A stretch of 9,995 bases of DNA, taken from assembly GCA_934277495.1 (NCBI GenBank), contig CAKQUI010000085.1:1-9995 (forward strand), given 5' to 3'. Origin of the DNA: an uncultured Clostridia bacterium. GTDB lineage: Bacteria > Bacillota > Clostridia > Peptostreptococcales > Anaerovoracaceae. A program made the position numbers and the translations under genes. Positions 1-6,832 of this stretch are shown here, in pieces (position 1 is the stretch's first letter; the number at the start of each line of letters is the position of its first letter). The notes beneath the pieces are model-generated. The model was not told where the DNA came from and ran no database searches. It was given only the letters and a program-made list of their open reading frames with translations.

Positions 1-238
1 TGTCAGCCACTGCTCCCCACCAGAGGTGATCGTGTCCGTCCACGAATCCCGGCATTATCAGTCTGTCGCCGAAATCATGGACTTTCGTATCTGCAGATAT
101 GTATCCTGCTATCTCTTCATCGCTTCCCACAGCGATTATCCTGCTTCCCTTTACAGCCACGCCGCCTGAGATCAGTTTTTCATCTTTGACGGTGAATATG
201 GCGCTGCTTTTTAAGATCATGTCTGCTTTATCATACAT
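1..238 (-). CDS. Amidohydrolase family protein (YtcJ-like), N-terminal part only
   Basis: The gene runs off the left edge of the window, so only the first 79 residues are visible. They read as the N-terminal beta-sandwich of a metal-dependent amidohydrolase (amidohydrolase 3 / YtcJ-like group). An opening segment of the type 'ADMILKSSAIFTV' is followed by 'GSRIIAVG', and then by the metal-binding strand with PGFVDGHDHLWW, in which H69 and H71 form the HxH pair that ligates the active-site metal. Members hydrolyse C-N bonds in amides, ureas or cyclic compounds in the cytoplasm; the substrate cannot be read from this fragment. I chose the ATG at 238 because it lies 4 bases after the permease stop; a GTG at 241 is possible. 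The AAAGGGA near the end of the permease gene can serve as its ribosome binding site. The tight spacing implies co-transcription and translational coupling with the permease, so this enzyme probably processes what the permease imports. Confidence 0.85.
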   Translation of the reverse strand, partial: MYDKADMILKSSAIFTVKDEKLISGGVAVKGSRIIAVGSDEEIAGYISADTKVHDFGDRLIMPGFVDGHDHLWWGAVAD

Positions 239-242
239 CACG

Positions 243-1601
243 TCATTCACATCCCTTTTTCTTTCTGTTCATAGCTACCAGAAGTGCGATGACTCCTACA
301 GCCAGCCAGATGAATCCTATTGTGAGTGCCCATTTGCCGAGGTTGATCCAGAGGTATACGCATATGCAAGCTCCGATCAGCGGCAGAAGTATGTATTTGA
401 TGAAGGCTGCAACGCCTCTTCTCTTTTCTCTTACCCAGTAGTGTGCGAATACCGATGCGTTTACAAGCGCGAATCCCAGCAGTGCTCCGAAGTTGATCAT
501 CGTTGAACCAAGATCCAGGCTGATCCATATAGCCAGCAGTGAAACGATCCCGATAAGGATGATGTTGTAGCTTGGGACTTTGAACCTGTCGCTGACGTGT
601 CCGAAGAATTTCTTAGGAAGCTGGTTGTCTCTGCCCATTCCGAAGAGTATCCTTGCACATGATGCCTGAGATGATATCGCTGACGCCAGACACGCTATTA
701 TCATTACTACGCAAAGCAGTGTTGCCATGAACTGACCTGCCAGATATCCCAGCAGCTGATATGAACCGTTGTCAGGATCCAGCTCTTTCCAGCCTTCAGG
801 CCATGCTACCTGGAACAGATATGTTGATATGACGAACAGTCCGCCGGCACAGAGGCAAACGATGATAAGCGCTCTTCCTACTGTCTTTCCAGGGTCTTTG
901 GCTTCTTCTGCCAGTGTCGTTACCGAGTCGAATCCCAGGAAGCAGAGGCAAAGTACAGATGCTCCTGCTACTACTCCGTTGATGCCTACGTTGCCCCATT
1001 CAGCTGCATTGTAGATACCGCTGATGTCTATGATGCTGTAGTCGTGCTGTCCGATGACTTTGATGGCGAATATCACTGCAGTTATAACAAACGCCAGCTG
1101 TATCAGGATGAATATATTGTCGAATGTAGACATTACCTTTACGCCTACGAGGTTGATAGTCGTTACGATGGCTATCAGGATTATCATATCCAGCCATACC
1201 GGTATCTGCGGTATCAGGATAGGTATGTAAGCCGATGCGATTATGTAGTTGATCATCGGCAGCAGTATGTAGTCCAGGAGTATCGCCCATCCTGCCAGGA
1301 AACCGAGGTTCGGGTGCATCGTCCTGCTCACGTAGTTGTAAACAGAACCTGCGATAGGATACGCCATTACCATCTGCCTGTAGCTCAGCGCTGTGAAAAA
1401 CATCGCTGCTGTTGCGATAAGATAGGACAATGCCATCATACCGTGTGTACTGCCGTTTATCAGACCGAAATACGAGAAGATCGTACAAGGGGCCAGATAA
1501 GCGAATCCGAACAGACATACTGCCGGAAGACCGAGAACTCTGTCAAGCTGCTGCTCATATCCGAATTCTTCCAATGAGTTCAATCTTGCTTCATTGCTCA
1601 T
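243..1601 (-). CDS. APC superfamily amino acid/polyamine permease, PuuP-like
   Basis: A 452-residue integral membrane transporter of the amino acid-polyamine-organocation superfamily (PF13520 type), with about 12 hydrophobic segments. Family signatures include 'YPIAGSVYNYVSR' in the first third, 'GFDSVTTLAEEAKDP' in the middle (the conserved glycine/glutamate loop after helix 6), 'RILFGMGRDNQLP' at about two thirds, and 'INFGALLGFALVN' near the C-terminus. From memory the layout and these motifs resemble E. coli PuuP, the proton-driven putrescine importer, more than general amino acid permeases, but substrate assignment from this is inference. The start at 1601 is preferred over an in-frame ATG at 1619, because that ATG overlaps the AAAGGAG ribosome binding site which sits 8 bases before 1601. 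It is the first gene of a two-gene unit with the amidohydrolase and is separated from the LuxR-type gene by a terminator. No truncation is seen. Confidence 0.9.
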   Translation of the reverse strand: MSNEARLNSLEEFGYEQQLDRVLGLPAVCLFGFAYLAPCTIFSYFGLINGSTHGMMALSYLIATAAMFFTALSYRQMVMAYPIAGSVYNYVSRTMHPNLGFLAGWAILLDYILLPMINYIIASAYIPILIPQIPVWLDMIILIAIVTTINLVGVKVMSTFDNIFILIQLAFVITAVIFAIKVIGQHDYSIIDISGIYNAAEWGNVGINGVVAGASVLCLCFLGFDSVTTLAEEAKDPGKTVGRALIIVCLCAGGLFVISTYLFQVAWPEGWKELDPDNGSYQLLGYLAGQFMATLLCVVMIIACLASAISSQASCARILFGMGRDNQLPKKFFGHVSDRFKVPSYNIILIGIVSLLAIWISLDLGSTMINFGALLGFALVNASVFAHYWVREKRRGVAAFIKYILLPLIGACICVYLWINLGKWALTIGFIWLAVGVIALLVAMNRKKKGCE

Positions 1602-1647
1602 AACTGTAGCTCCTTTCAAAATTTAAAAGATATAATAAATGATTACG

Positions 1648-1675
1648 AGCATATGTTATCAGACAATTCACACAA
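1648..1675 (-). promoter_or_regulatory. Candidate promoter for the permease-amidohydrolase unit
   Basis: On the minus strand TTGTGT (1670-1675) and TATGCT (1648-1653) are separated by 16 bases, about 45 bases before the permease start. Both boxes are imperfect, so this is the best candidate rather than a clear promoter. A weak core would fit a promoter that needs an activator such as the adjacent LuxR-type protein (inference). Confidence 0.35.
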
Positions 1676-1685
1676 GGTAAATTAT

Positions 1686-1742
1686 TTCAATTATTGAATT
1701 TTTCTATCCAATTTAAGTACAAAGTACACCTCACTATGTACT
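1686..1742. promoter_or_regulatory. Palindromes upstream of the permease promoter (possible operator)
   Basis: A perfect 13-bp palindrome TTCAATTATTGAA lies at 1686-1698. Next to it are two direct copies of AAGTAC (1715-1720 and 1722-1727) and an inverted pair AGTAC/GTACT (1723-1727 and 1738-1742). These sit just upstream of the candidate promoter, where an activator or repressor would bind. The region is AT-rich, so chance occurrence of the first palindrome is quite possible. Confidence 0.35.
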
Positions 1743-1836
1743 GCCACAGAGGTATATTACTTGTTTTTATGTAGTTTTTACTGAAAATTAAGAAGTTTTG
1801 TCGCAATAGCTCGATTTTTCAGTTTATTTTTCACGT

Positions 1837-1864
1837 AAAAAAGACCTCCCGTATCCGGGAGATC
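1837..1864 (-). terminator. Rho-independent terminator of the LuxR-type gene
   Basis: The arms CTCCCG (1846-1851) and CGGGAG (1856-1861) close a 4-base loop. Two further outer pairs follow after one mismatch. On the minus strand the stem is followed by six T residues (complement of 1837-1842). It lies 38 bases after the regulator's stop codon and separates it from the permease unit. Confidence 0.85.
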
Positions 1865-1901
1865 CTTATAAACATTTTATTACTGCTTCCGCCATGCTCA
1901 C

Positions 1902-2723
1902 TCAAATCGCTGTCTCTTTACGTGATATCACATGATGTGTCAGCGCCGCCCTGCTGTTGACATCGCATTTGCGGTAGATATTTATGAGATGTTTGTTGAG
2001 GGTGTGGGATGTGATGCAGAGTTCCAGACAGATCTTGTCGTTAGTGAGGCCTTCTTTCACCACTTTTGAAACTACTTCTGTCTCACGCTTTGTCAGCTGT
2101 TTTTCCTCGGCCAGCTCTGCGATTATCGCATCCAGATGCACGTCAACGACAAAATCCTCCGGCTTTTCCCTGCAGGATTCTTTGTAAAGTCTCAGGCTGA
2201 GGTGACGGTTGATAAGCTCCATCATGTAAAGCTCCTTGTCAGTGAAGTCGCCGTGTTCTTCACTTCTTCCCAGCACAATGGCAGCCTGGAATTCTTTGCT
2301 GTACGCACTTATGACCTGCATGCTGTACTTGACGCCGAAAGTAGCATATGTATCGTTGAAATATCCTGTACCCATTATCTCATCATCATCTATGAGATCC
2401 ATCTCACGATACACGTCCCGCCTTCCTACAAGCATCATCCACTTGCCGAAATCCTCGTCCTCATACCTGTCGATGTACCGTGTGATCGACTCCAGCTGCT
2501 CCACAGTGGCGCCATTTTCAGCACCGTGTACATAGAGTACAGGGTCATAAAGCAGATGATCCCCGGATCTGTCGGCCAGATGGAACACTGAAAAATCATT
2601 CGGTATCAGCTGATTGATGTAGGAAAGAAAAACCTTCCTGTCGTTTATAAAATCATCATTGTTGTAAATAAAATAGACTATGTCGTCTATAAACGCCCAT
2701 TCTCTCTGTTCCAGTTTTTTCAT
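1902..2723 (-). CDS. LuxR-family transcriptional regulator with an N-terminal sensory region
   Basis: A 273-residue DNA-binding regulator. Residues about 210-268 form a LuxR/GerE helix-turn-helix, starting with 'LTKRETEVV' and continuing through 'GLTNDKICLELCITSHTLN' to 'HLINIYRKCDVNSRAAL', with the typical spacing of that fold. Residues 1-185 carry no receiver phospho-acceptor motif; the alternating hydrophobic pattern is compatible with a GAF/PAS-like ligand-binding domain, but I do not recognise a specific family. It is therefore probably a one-component sensor, not a two-component response regulator. The start at 2723 follows an AAGGTG ribosome binding site at about 10 bases. A strong promoter precedes it and a terminator follows. 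Its closest downstream neighbours are the permease and amidohydrolase, which makes control of that pair the simplest hypothesis. No autoinducer synthase is visible in the window. Confidence 0.88.
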   Translation of the reverse strand: MKKLEQREWAFIDDIVYFIYNNDDFINDRKVFLSYINQLIPNDFSVFHLADRSGDHLLYDPVLYVHGAENGATVEQLESITRYIDRYEDEDFGKWMMLVGRRDVYREMDLIDDDEIMGTGYFNDTYATFGVKYSMQVISAYSKEFQAAIVLGRSEEHGDFTDKELYMMELINRHLSLRLYKESCREKPEDFVVDVHLDAIIAELAEEKQLTKRETEVVSKVVKEGLTNDKICLELCITSHTLNKHLINIYRKCDVNSRAALTHHVISRKETAI

Positions 2724-2728
2724 AACTT

Positions 2729-2814
2729 CTGTACACCTTGCCCCGTAAAAAACATCATGTGCATGGCATTAAACCGGACCACCTGCGGTCCTGTATCGAC
2801 CTCTGCCTGTACAC
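2729..2814 (-). other. Leader of the LuxR-type gene with repeated GTGTACAG and a small hairpin
   Basis: The roughly 110-nt transcribed leader holds two direct copies of GTGTACAG (complement of 2729-2736 and 2807-2814), and between them an inverted repeat GGACC (2776-2780) / GGTCC (2787-2791) with a 6-base loop. GTGTAC also occurs upstream of the permease (complement of 1724-1729). The copies could be binding sites for the regulator itself, which is an inference from position only. Confidence 0.3.
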
Positions 2815-2841
2815 ACATTCTGAATATAAACATACATCTTA

Positions 2842-2869
2842 ATTATACCATTTTTCCGTAAATTTTCAA
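2842..2869 (-). promoter_or_regulatory. Sigma-A-type promoter of the LuxR-type gene
   Basis: TTGAAA (2864-2869) and a perfect TATAAT (2842-2847) on the minus strand are 16 bases apart. They drive transcription toward the LuxR-type gene, with a start expected near 2835. Confidence 0.75.
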
Positions 2870-3186
2870 ATGAAGATATGATGGAAAATCATTTATATGA
2901 AAGTTTTAATATCACAAAACAGCAGCTTCTTCGCATATTTTCATGCGAGACTTTTGTTGATATACGAGTAATATTGAAAGTGATATTCCCTGCATATCAG
3001 TAATAAAACAGGAGCCCAGATGACCTGGACCCCTGTCGTTTTTATAAAAATATCTTCAAAACAAAGAAATACATGACAGGCATTTACCTGCTATCATGCT
3101 GCCTGCCATTGTGCTGCCATCAAAATAAAGCATGGTGATAACATTCATGCCGGCTGCCGCCAGACAGTCCTTGTATGCTGTTTCTC
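2870..3186. other. Non-coding stretch between the LuxR-type gene and the lipoprotein gene
   Basis: No credible gene is seen. It contains a 6-bp stem TCGCAT/ATGCGA at 2931-2948 and a wide 8-bp inverted pair AATATCAC (2908-2915) / GTGATATT (2980-2987) around it. The lipoprotein terminator at 3003-3036 also lies here. The part from 3043 to 3186 shows nothing I can interpret. Confidence 0.6.
3003..3036 (-). terminator. Terminator of the lipoprotein/membrane protein operon
   Basis: The inverted repeat 3008-3036 (outer arms ACAGG and CCTGT, inner arms CCAG and CTGG) forms a stem of about 12 pairs in minus-strand RNA, including two G-U pairs, followed by TTTTATT. On the plus strand the same positions give A-C mismatches, although a T run follows there too. 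It lies about 150 bases after the lipoprotein stop codon. Confidence 0.75.
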
Positions 3187-3957
3187 TTATTTCCCAAACT
3201 GCACTTTCTCTTCAGTTATATCGTTTTTGCCGTTTCCGTATCTGTCAACGGTGTACCATGCCGATGTGGCGGTGTGTCCGCTGCCGCTGTCGTTTTTCAC
3301 GTTTTCATAGAGCTGTATCGTGAATGTGCCGTTGTCGTTGAAAGTCACGTCCACTTCCGGCGGGCAGTATCCGTTCTGGCTGCGATAGTAGTCCTGCGCC
3401 AGTTTGCCCAGCTCCTTGCCGGTATATGTTTTGCTGCTGCTCTGGGACGCCGAGGTATCCACTGCATCGGATGATTTCCCTGATGACGATACGAAGACAT
3501 ATGTTCCTGAAGTCAGTGTACTGCTTTCTCCTCCTGCCAGCTTAGACTCATCACGCTTCACGGTCATGTTTATCTCATCCTGCACAAAGGTATATACAAG
3601 GCTTTCGAAGCTGTCGGAAATATCATTGCCGCTGCTGTCGGTTATTTTCCTGATGGTCAGTGAATATCCGTCCTTCACGGCTGAATCGAGATCCATGGTG
3701 TAGATCTCCTCGGTGTATTCAGAGGAACCTTCCTGGAAAAAGCAGTGCATTTTGAACTCTGTCTTAATGTCCAGGCGGTATTTCACATCCCCGTTGTCAA
3801 GAAAATATGTATATCCGTCGTATTCCGCATATTCGCTGACTGTCCCTGTGTCTCCTGCAGTTTTGCTGCTGTCTGATCCGGATTTTTTCTCGCCGCAGGC
3901 AGTCATAAAACACAGTACCATGACTGCCGCCAGCAGCATACTTAAAAACTTTTTCAT
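3187..3957 (-). CDS. Secreted lipoprotein of unknown function
   Basis: A 256-residue predicted lipoprotein. The N-terminus 'MKKFLSMLLAAVMVLCF' is a classic signal peptide, and MTAC ending at C21 is the lipobox, so the mature protein should be anchored to the outer face of the membrane. A short Gly/Ser/Lys-rich linker follows (22-40). Residues 41-156 form a beta-rich region I do not recognise. After a Ser-rich linker (158-176), residues 178-251 form a compact module with 'GKELGKLAQDYY', 'VDVTFNDNGTFTIQLYE' and 'HTATSAWYTVDRYGNGKND'; from memory this module recurs at the C-terminus of clostridial lipoproteins and surface proteins. The start at 3957 is chosen over an in-frame ATG at 3981 because it gives the proper signal peptide and has a purine-rich AGAAGAAG before it. 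It lies 40 bases after the membrane protein gene and is probably in the same operon. Confidence 0.85.
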   Translation of the reverse strand: MKKFLSMLLAAVMVLCFMTACGEKKSGSDSSKTAGDTGTVSEYAEYDGYTYFLDNGDVKYRLDIKTEFKMHCFFQEGSSEYTEEIYTMDLDSAVKDGYSLTIRKITDSSGNDISDSFESLVYTFVQDEINMTVKRDESKLAGGESSTLTSGTYVFVSSSGKSSDAVDTSASQSSSKTYTGKELGKLAQDYYRSQNGYCPPEVDVTFNDNGTFTIQLYENVKNDSGSGHTATSAWYTVDRYGNGKNDITEEKVQFGK

Positions 3958-3997
3958 ATCACTTCTTCTTTCTACGAACATATATCTTTACTCCCCC

Positions 3998-4591
3998 TTA
4001 ATGCTCCTGCTGTTTACTGTCATCTGTAAAATCAGGTACTGTTTCTCTGAATTTTTTAGCCAGGGACCAGTCCTTGAGATACTGTATCGTCAGTATCAGC
4101 AGCAGCAGCGAAACTATACCGAACAGGATGATGACAAGCAGCGAGCCTTTACTGAAATACTGCATGCCCATGGCCGCATTTATCCATATGATCATCACTA
4201 CTCCACCGGCGGAGGCCGCAAAAAGTATCGCTATCAGCACTGCCGATATCAGCAGTTTCTTCGGTTCACACACGACCTTGCTCCTGGCGGCTTTGGTTAT
4301 GACCGAATATCTGTCGGGGCTGAAGTTTTCCGGTGACGCCAGGGCTGCTTCCATTTCCATGCAGGCCTGCTCAGTCTTCATCCAGCTCCTGCGCAATATC
4401 GGATACTGTATAAGTATCACCAGCATTATGATGAAGTCAGTCGTCTTCACCATCTGATCCATGCCGAAATAAAAAGTTGCGATGAGCGCTGCTGCAAATA
4501 CGATGAACGCCACCAGAAAAACTTTCCGGCATACGCTGTATATCCTGTTGTTGCGTTTCAGCTGTCTTAATATGAATTCTTCCTGATGCAC
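3998..4591 (-). CDS. Four-helix membrane protein of unknown function
   Basis: A 197-residue protein with four hydrophobic segments at about 24-43, 53-66, 113-138 and 150-171. Between helices 2 and 3 is a cytoplasmic-looking loop of about 45 residues, and the C-terminal tail is charged. It matches no family I can name. The layout (two hairpins of helices around a soluble loop, YcxB-like or DUF-type) is common in Gram-positive hypothetical proteins that accompany lipoproteins. The start is a GTG at 4591, supported by a strong AAAGGAG 9 bases upstream; no better ATG exists nearby. A promoter at 4680-4709 drives it, and the lipoprotein gene follows after 40 bases, so the two products may form a membrane-associated pair (inference). 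Confidence 0.8.
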   Translation of the reverse strand: MHQEEFILRQLKRNNRIYSVCRKVFLVAFIVFAAALIATFYFGMDQMVKTTDFIIMLVILIQYPILRRSWMKTEQACMEMEAALASPENFSPDRYSVITKAARSKVVCEPKKLLISAVLIAILFAASAGGVVMIIWINAAMGMQYFSKGSLLVIILFGIVSLLLLILTIQYLKDWSLAKKFRETVPDFTDDSKQQEH

Positions 4592-4679
4592 TATGACCCT
4601 CTCCTTTCACAACGCAGTCAACGACATTATGTTGCGTCTTCTGCGACTGCCTACATTCTACCATTATTCCATCATCTAT

Positions 4680-4709
4680 ATGATACGATTTCCGGAAAGT
4701 CCCTGACAA
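4680..4709 (-). promoter_or_regulatory. Promoter with internal TTTCCGGAAA palindrome, for the membrane protein/lipoprotein operon
   Basis: TTGTCA (4704-4709) and TATCAT (4680-4685) are separated by 18 bases on the minus strand. The spacer contains the perfect 10-bp palindrome TTTCCGGAAA (4689-4698). A further CGGAAATC at 4712-4719 pairs with GATTTCCG at 4687-4694. Half-sites on both sides of the -35 box are the usual arrangement of a repressor operator; the regulator is unknown. Confidence 0.6.
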
Positions 4710-4912
4710 TACGGAAATCTGCTGTTTTTTCTTTTTCCCGGAAGACCACAGATGAGCCGCTTGACATAACGGAGTGATAGATTACACTCCGGCTGAATCC
4801 GGGGAAAATCCGTAACGCGCCTTCCACAATTCACACGCTCATTGGGACAGGTCTCCCAGCGAACGGTGTCTTTCTGTCCGGCAAATCCTCTACAAGAAAA
4901 TTCCTGTGCTGC
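4710..4912. other. Non-coding stretch upstream of the membrane protein operon
   Basis: No gene is visible. The only clear structure is a 7-bp perfect stem CGGAGTG (4770-4776) / CACTCCG (4785-4791) with an 8-base loop. It has no T tract on either strand, so I do not call it a terminator. Confidence 0.5.
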
Positions 4913-4985
4913 AAAAAACCGGCATATCCTCCGAAGGAGCTTCCGGGAGCAAAGAGCTTGCGTCCGGAAGTGAAGACATGCCGGT
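4913..4985 (-). terminator. Large branched terminator-like hairpin after the flippase remnant
   Basis: The outer arms ACCGGCAT (4918-4925) and ATGCCGGT (4978-4985) enclose two inner hairpins: CTCC/GGAG around GAA (4929-4939), and CTTCCGG/CCGGAAG (4940-4946 and 4964-4970) that continues with GCAA/TTGC (4949-4952 and 4958-4961). On the minus strand the outer stem ends directly in TTTTTT (complement of 4913-4918). The T tract and orientation make it a terminator for transcription coming from the flippase remnant; the three-way-junction shape is unusually elaborate for that role. Confidence 0.65.
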
Positions 4986-5068
4986 CATACCGAAATTTAT
5001 ATGGAGCAGAACATATATCATCAGTGATGATGTGATATGCTCTGACTGATTTCTGATTCTGATAAAGT

Positions 5069-5500
5069 CTATTTCACCAGCCTGAGCTTTCTGCAAAGCG
5101 AAAGCAGCTTTTCGCCCTTAGGCAGCGTCAGCATTTCTTCCGGAGTTATCATCCCGGTCCGCAGTGCGATGAAGCCGTATACTGCTACGCCTGCCACTAT
5201 TGCGATGAATGTAGGTATCAGGTAGCTGCCTGCCGCCATGTAAAGGACTTTGTATACTGCAAGGACGATGACGCCCATTATCAGCGATGCGATGAATGGC
5301 TTTACAAGCACATTCTTTATATCCAGTTTTGCCTTTGAATACTTCATCACTGCCAGCACATCCATTACTGCAGCGAACATGTATGCACATACCGTACCGA
5401 TGGCTGCACCACGAACGTTGATCACTTCGATGCCTGTCAGCAGCCATCTCACGCCTGGACACCGGGAACCTGCTGCGGCTGTACTGCGTGTCCCCTGCAT
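5069..5500 (-). pseudogene. C-terminal remnant of a SpoVB/MurJ-like polysaccharide flippase
   Basis: About 123 residues ending at the stop codon match the C-terminal end of MATE-like lipid-linked polysaccharide flippases (SpoVB / polysaccharide biosynthesis C-terminal type, normally more than 500 residues). The run 'LTGIEVINVRGAAIGTVCAY' is the typical entry to a helix, followed by 'KLDIKNVLVKPFIASLIMGV', another helix, and the closing 'LTLPKGEKLLSLCRKLRLV'. Upstream, the usual LQG-containing helix is only hinted at by MQG at 5500, and the stretch between MQG and LTGI is several residues shorter than I expect and hydrophilic, suggesting frameshift or deletion. The reading frame extends to an ATG at 5575 without further similarity. 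All N-terminal helices are missing, so a working flippase is not encoded. A weak promoter-like pair (complement of 5560-5565 and 5538-5543) precedes it. Confidence 0.75.
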
Positions 5501-5619
5501 GTGCCGGCGACCTGCCTTTCTGAAACCGCCAGATGATATTGTATCATACAAAAGATGCTGGTAAATGATTATCATGTAAAGTTATTGTTTTGTTTAACTT
5601 TTGACCAGCTGCAGCACAA

Positions 5620-5659
5620 ATCCCGGTCATGTCAGCTGTGATGCCTTCATGACCGGGAT
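5620..5659 (-). terminator. Terminator hairpin of telA
   Basis: A 12-bp perfect inverted repeat, ATCCCGGTCATG (5620-5631) and CATGACCGGGAT (5648-5659), encloses a 16-base loop, 37 bases after the telA stop codon. On the minus strand it is followed by only a short TTTG. The strong stem makes a terminator likely despite the poor T tract. Confidence 0.7.
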
Positions 5660-5695
5660 ATATCATCTCTGTTCTATGTTCTCTATGCAGCTTTT

Positions 5696-6832
5696 TTATG
5701 CACGTATCGTTGTGGTTTCCATAAGTTTCTGCTTGAGCTGGTTCTCTATGTTCACAAGCTCCGTCTCTGCTGCCTGACGTTTCTGTCTGCCTTCCTCCTG
5801 GATCTTCATGAGATCATCCAGAGTGGCGATGAGTTCATTGTTGGTGTGCTGCAGAGTCTCGATATCCACGATACCTCTTTCGTTTTCAGTTGCTATCTCC
5901 ACTGTAGACTGGTGGAGCATCTCTGCATTTTTCTTCAGAAGTTCGTTTGTGGTATCTGTGACCATGGACTGAGCTCTGATGGCTGCCTTGGAGTGAGCCA
6001 TGCCAAGAGCTATGACCATCTGGTTTTTCCAGAGCGGTATGGTGTTCACCAGCGTCGAGTGGATCTTGTCCGAAAGCACTACGGCGTTGGACTGCACCAG
6101 TCTTATCTGCGGTGCATTCTGCAGGCAGATGGTCCTTGTCAGATCCAGGTCATAGAGCTTTTTCTCGAATCTCTCGCACATGGTTGAGTAGTCCTTCACT
6201 TCCTGAGCATCTTCAGGCAGCCCTGATGCCGAGGCTTTCGCCTGCAATGCAGGCAGTTCCTGCTCCCTGGCTCTCTTCAGTGCGATCTTTCCTGCTTCGA
6301 TGTACATGGTGATCTCCTTGAAGAAGACTTTGTTGTTGTCAAAGAGCCTGTCCTGTATGGAAATATCCTTCAGCAGTGTCTCCTGATGTTTTTCGAGATT
6401 CCTTATTATGGACTCGATGTTTCCCTCGACTTTTGCGTAGTGGGCCTTCATCTGTTCCACTTTATTTGCTTTCTTTGCAAAAAGTCCTTTGAAGCCTTTC
6501 TTTTCTTCGGGGTCGTACTTCAGATCTGCCACCAGCTGGCTTATCATGTCACCGACCTCGTCCATATCCTTTGCACGAACGCTTTCCAGGACAGAGTCCG
6601 AAAAGTCCGCCAGCCTCTTCTGGGCTCCGGCTCCGTACTTGATTATCAGATCTGAATCGTGGAGATCTATCTTCTGTGAAAAATCATTTATCTGCTGCAT
6701 CTCCTCCGGCGAGAATTTCTGCATCCTGAAAGCCTCTGCATCCTTAGGCTCCAGCTCCTTTACTGCAGGCACGTCGTCTATATCAAGTGACAGCACAGGC
6801 GTCAGTGTTTCAGTGTTCATATTGTCGGTCAT
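5696..6832 (-). CDS. telA: TelA-family toxic anion resistance protein
   Basis: A 378-residue, almost entirely alpha-helical cytoplasmic protein of the TelA family (PF05816), full length for the family. Recognisable stretches include 'IIKYGAGAQKRLADFSDSVL' near residue 65, the family's typical entry, and 'GFKGLFAKKANKVEQM' near 115. Also typical are 'VLSDKIHSTLVNTIPLWKNQ' around 255-275 with following 'ALGMAHSKAAI', and a C-terminal coiled coil rich in Glu, Gln and Lys. Members were first linked to tellurite resistance and later to tolerance of cell-envelope-active agents; the biochemical activity is not established. Family members often sit beside an XpaC-like gene, which is absent here. The start at 6832 has a GGGAGG ribosome binding site 5 bases upstream. 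The gene has its own promoter and terminator and appears monocistronic. Confidence 0.93.
   Translation of the reverse strand: MTDNMNTETLTPVLSLDIDDVPAVKELEPKDAEAFRMQKFSPEEMQQINDFSQKIDLHDSDLIIKYGAGAQKRLADFSDSVLESVRAKDMDEVGDMISQLVADLKYDPEEKKGFKGLFAKKANKVEQMKAHYAKVEGNIESIIRNLEKHQETLLKDISIQDRLFDNNKVFFKEITMYIEAGKIALKRAREQELPALQAKASASGLPEDAQEVKDYSTMCERFEKKLYDLDLTRTICLQNAPQIRLVQSNAVVLSDKIHSTLVNTIPLWKNQMVIALGMAHSKAAIRAQSMVTDTTNELLKKNAEMLHQSTVEIATENERGIVDIETLQHTNNELIATLDDLMKIQEEGRQKRQAAETELVNIENQLKQKLMETTTIRA

Noticed and set aside
1044..1577. A 177-codon open frame on the plus strand
   Set aside because: It lies entirely inside the permease gene on the opposite strand, and its Tyr/Arg/His-rich composition is what the complement of membrane-protein codons produces.
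2908..2987. Wide inverted repeat AATATCAC/GTGATATT around a small hairpin
   Set aside because: Eight pairs over 64 bases in AT-rich DNA can arise by chance, and no gene or T tract gives it a role.
3958..3981. In-frame ATG eight codons before the lipoprotein start
   Set aside because: Using it would put charged residues before the signal peptide; the start at 3957 gives a normal lipoprotein signal.
4761..4791. TTGACA on the plus strand followed by a hairpin
   Set aside because: No -10 box is found at proper spacing and no plus-strand gene follows.
4890..5096. A 68-codon open frame on the minus strand over the branched hairpin
   Set aside because: It overlaps the terminator structure and the end of the flippase remnant, has no ribosome binding site I can see, and resembles no protein family.
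5561..5575. Partial Fur-box-like sequence (TGATAATCATT core on the minus strand)
   Set aside because: By eye only about 12 of 15 positions fit the consensus, and it stands before a dead gene fragment with no iron-related gene nearby.
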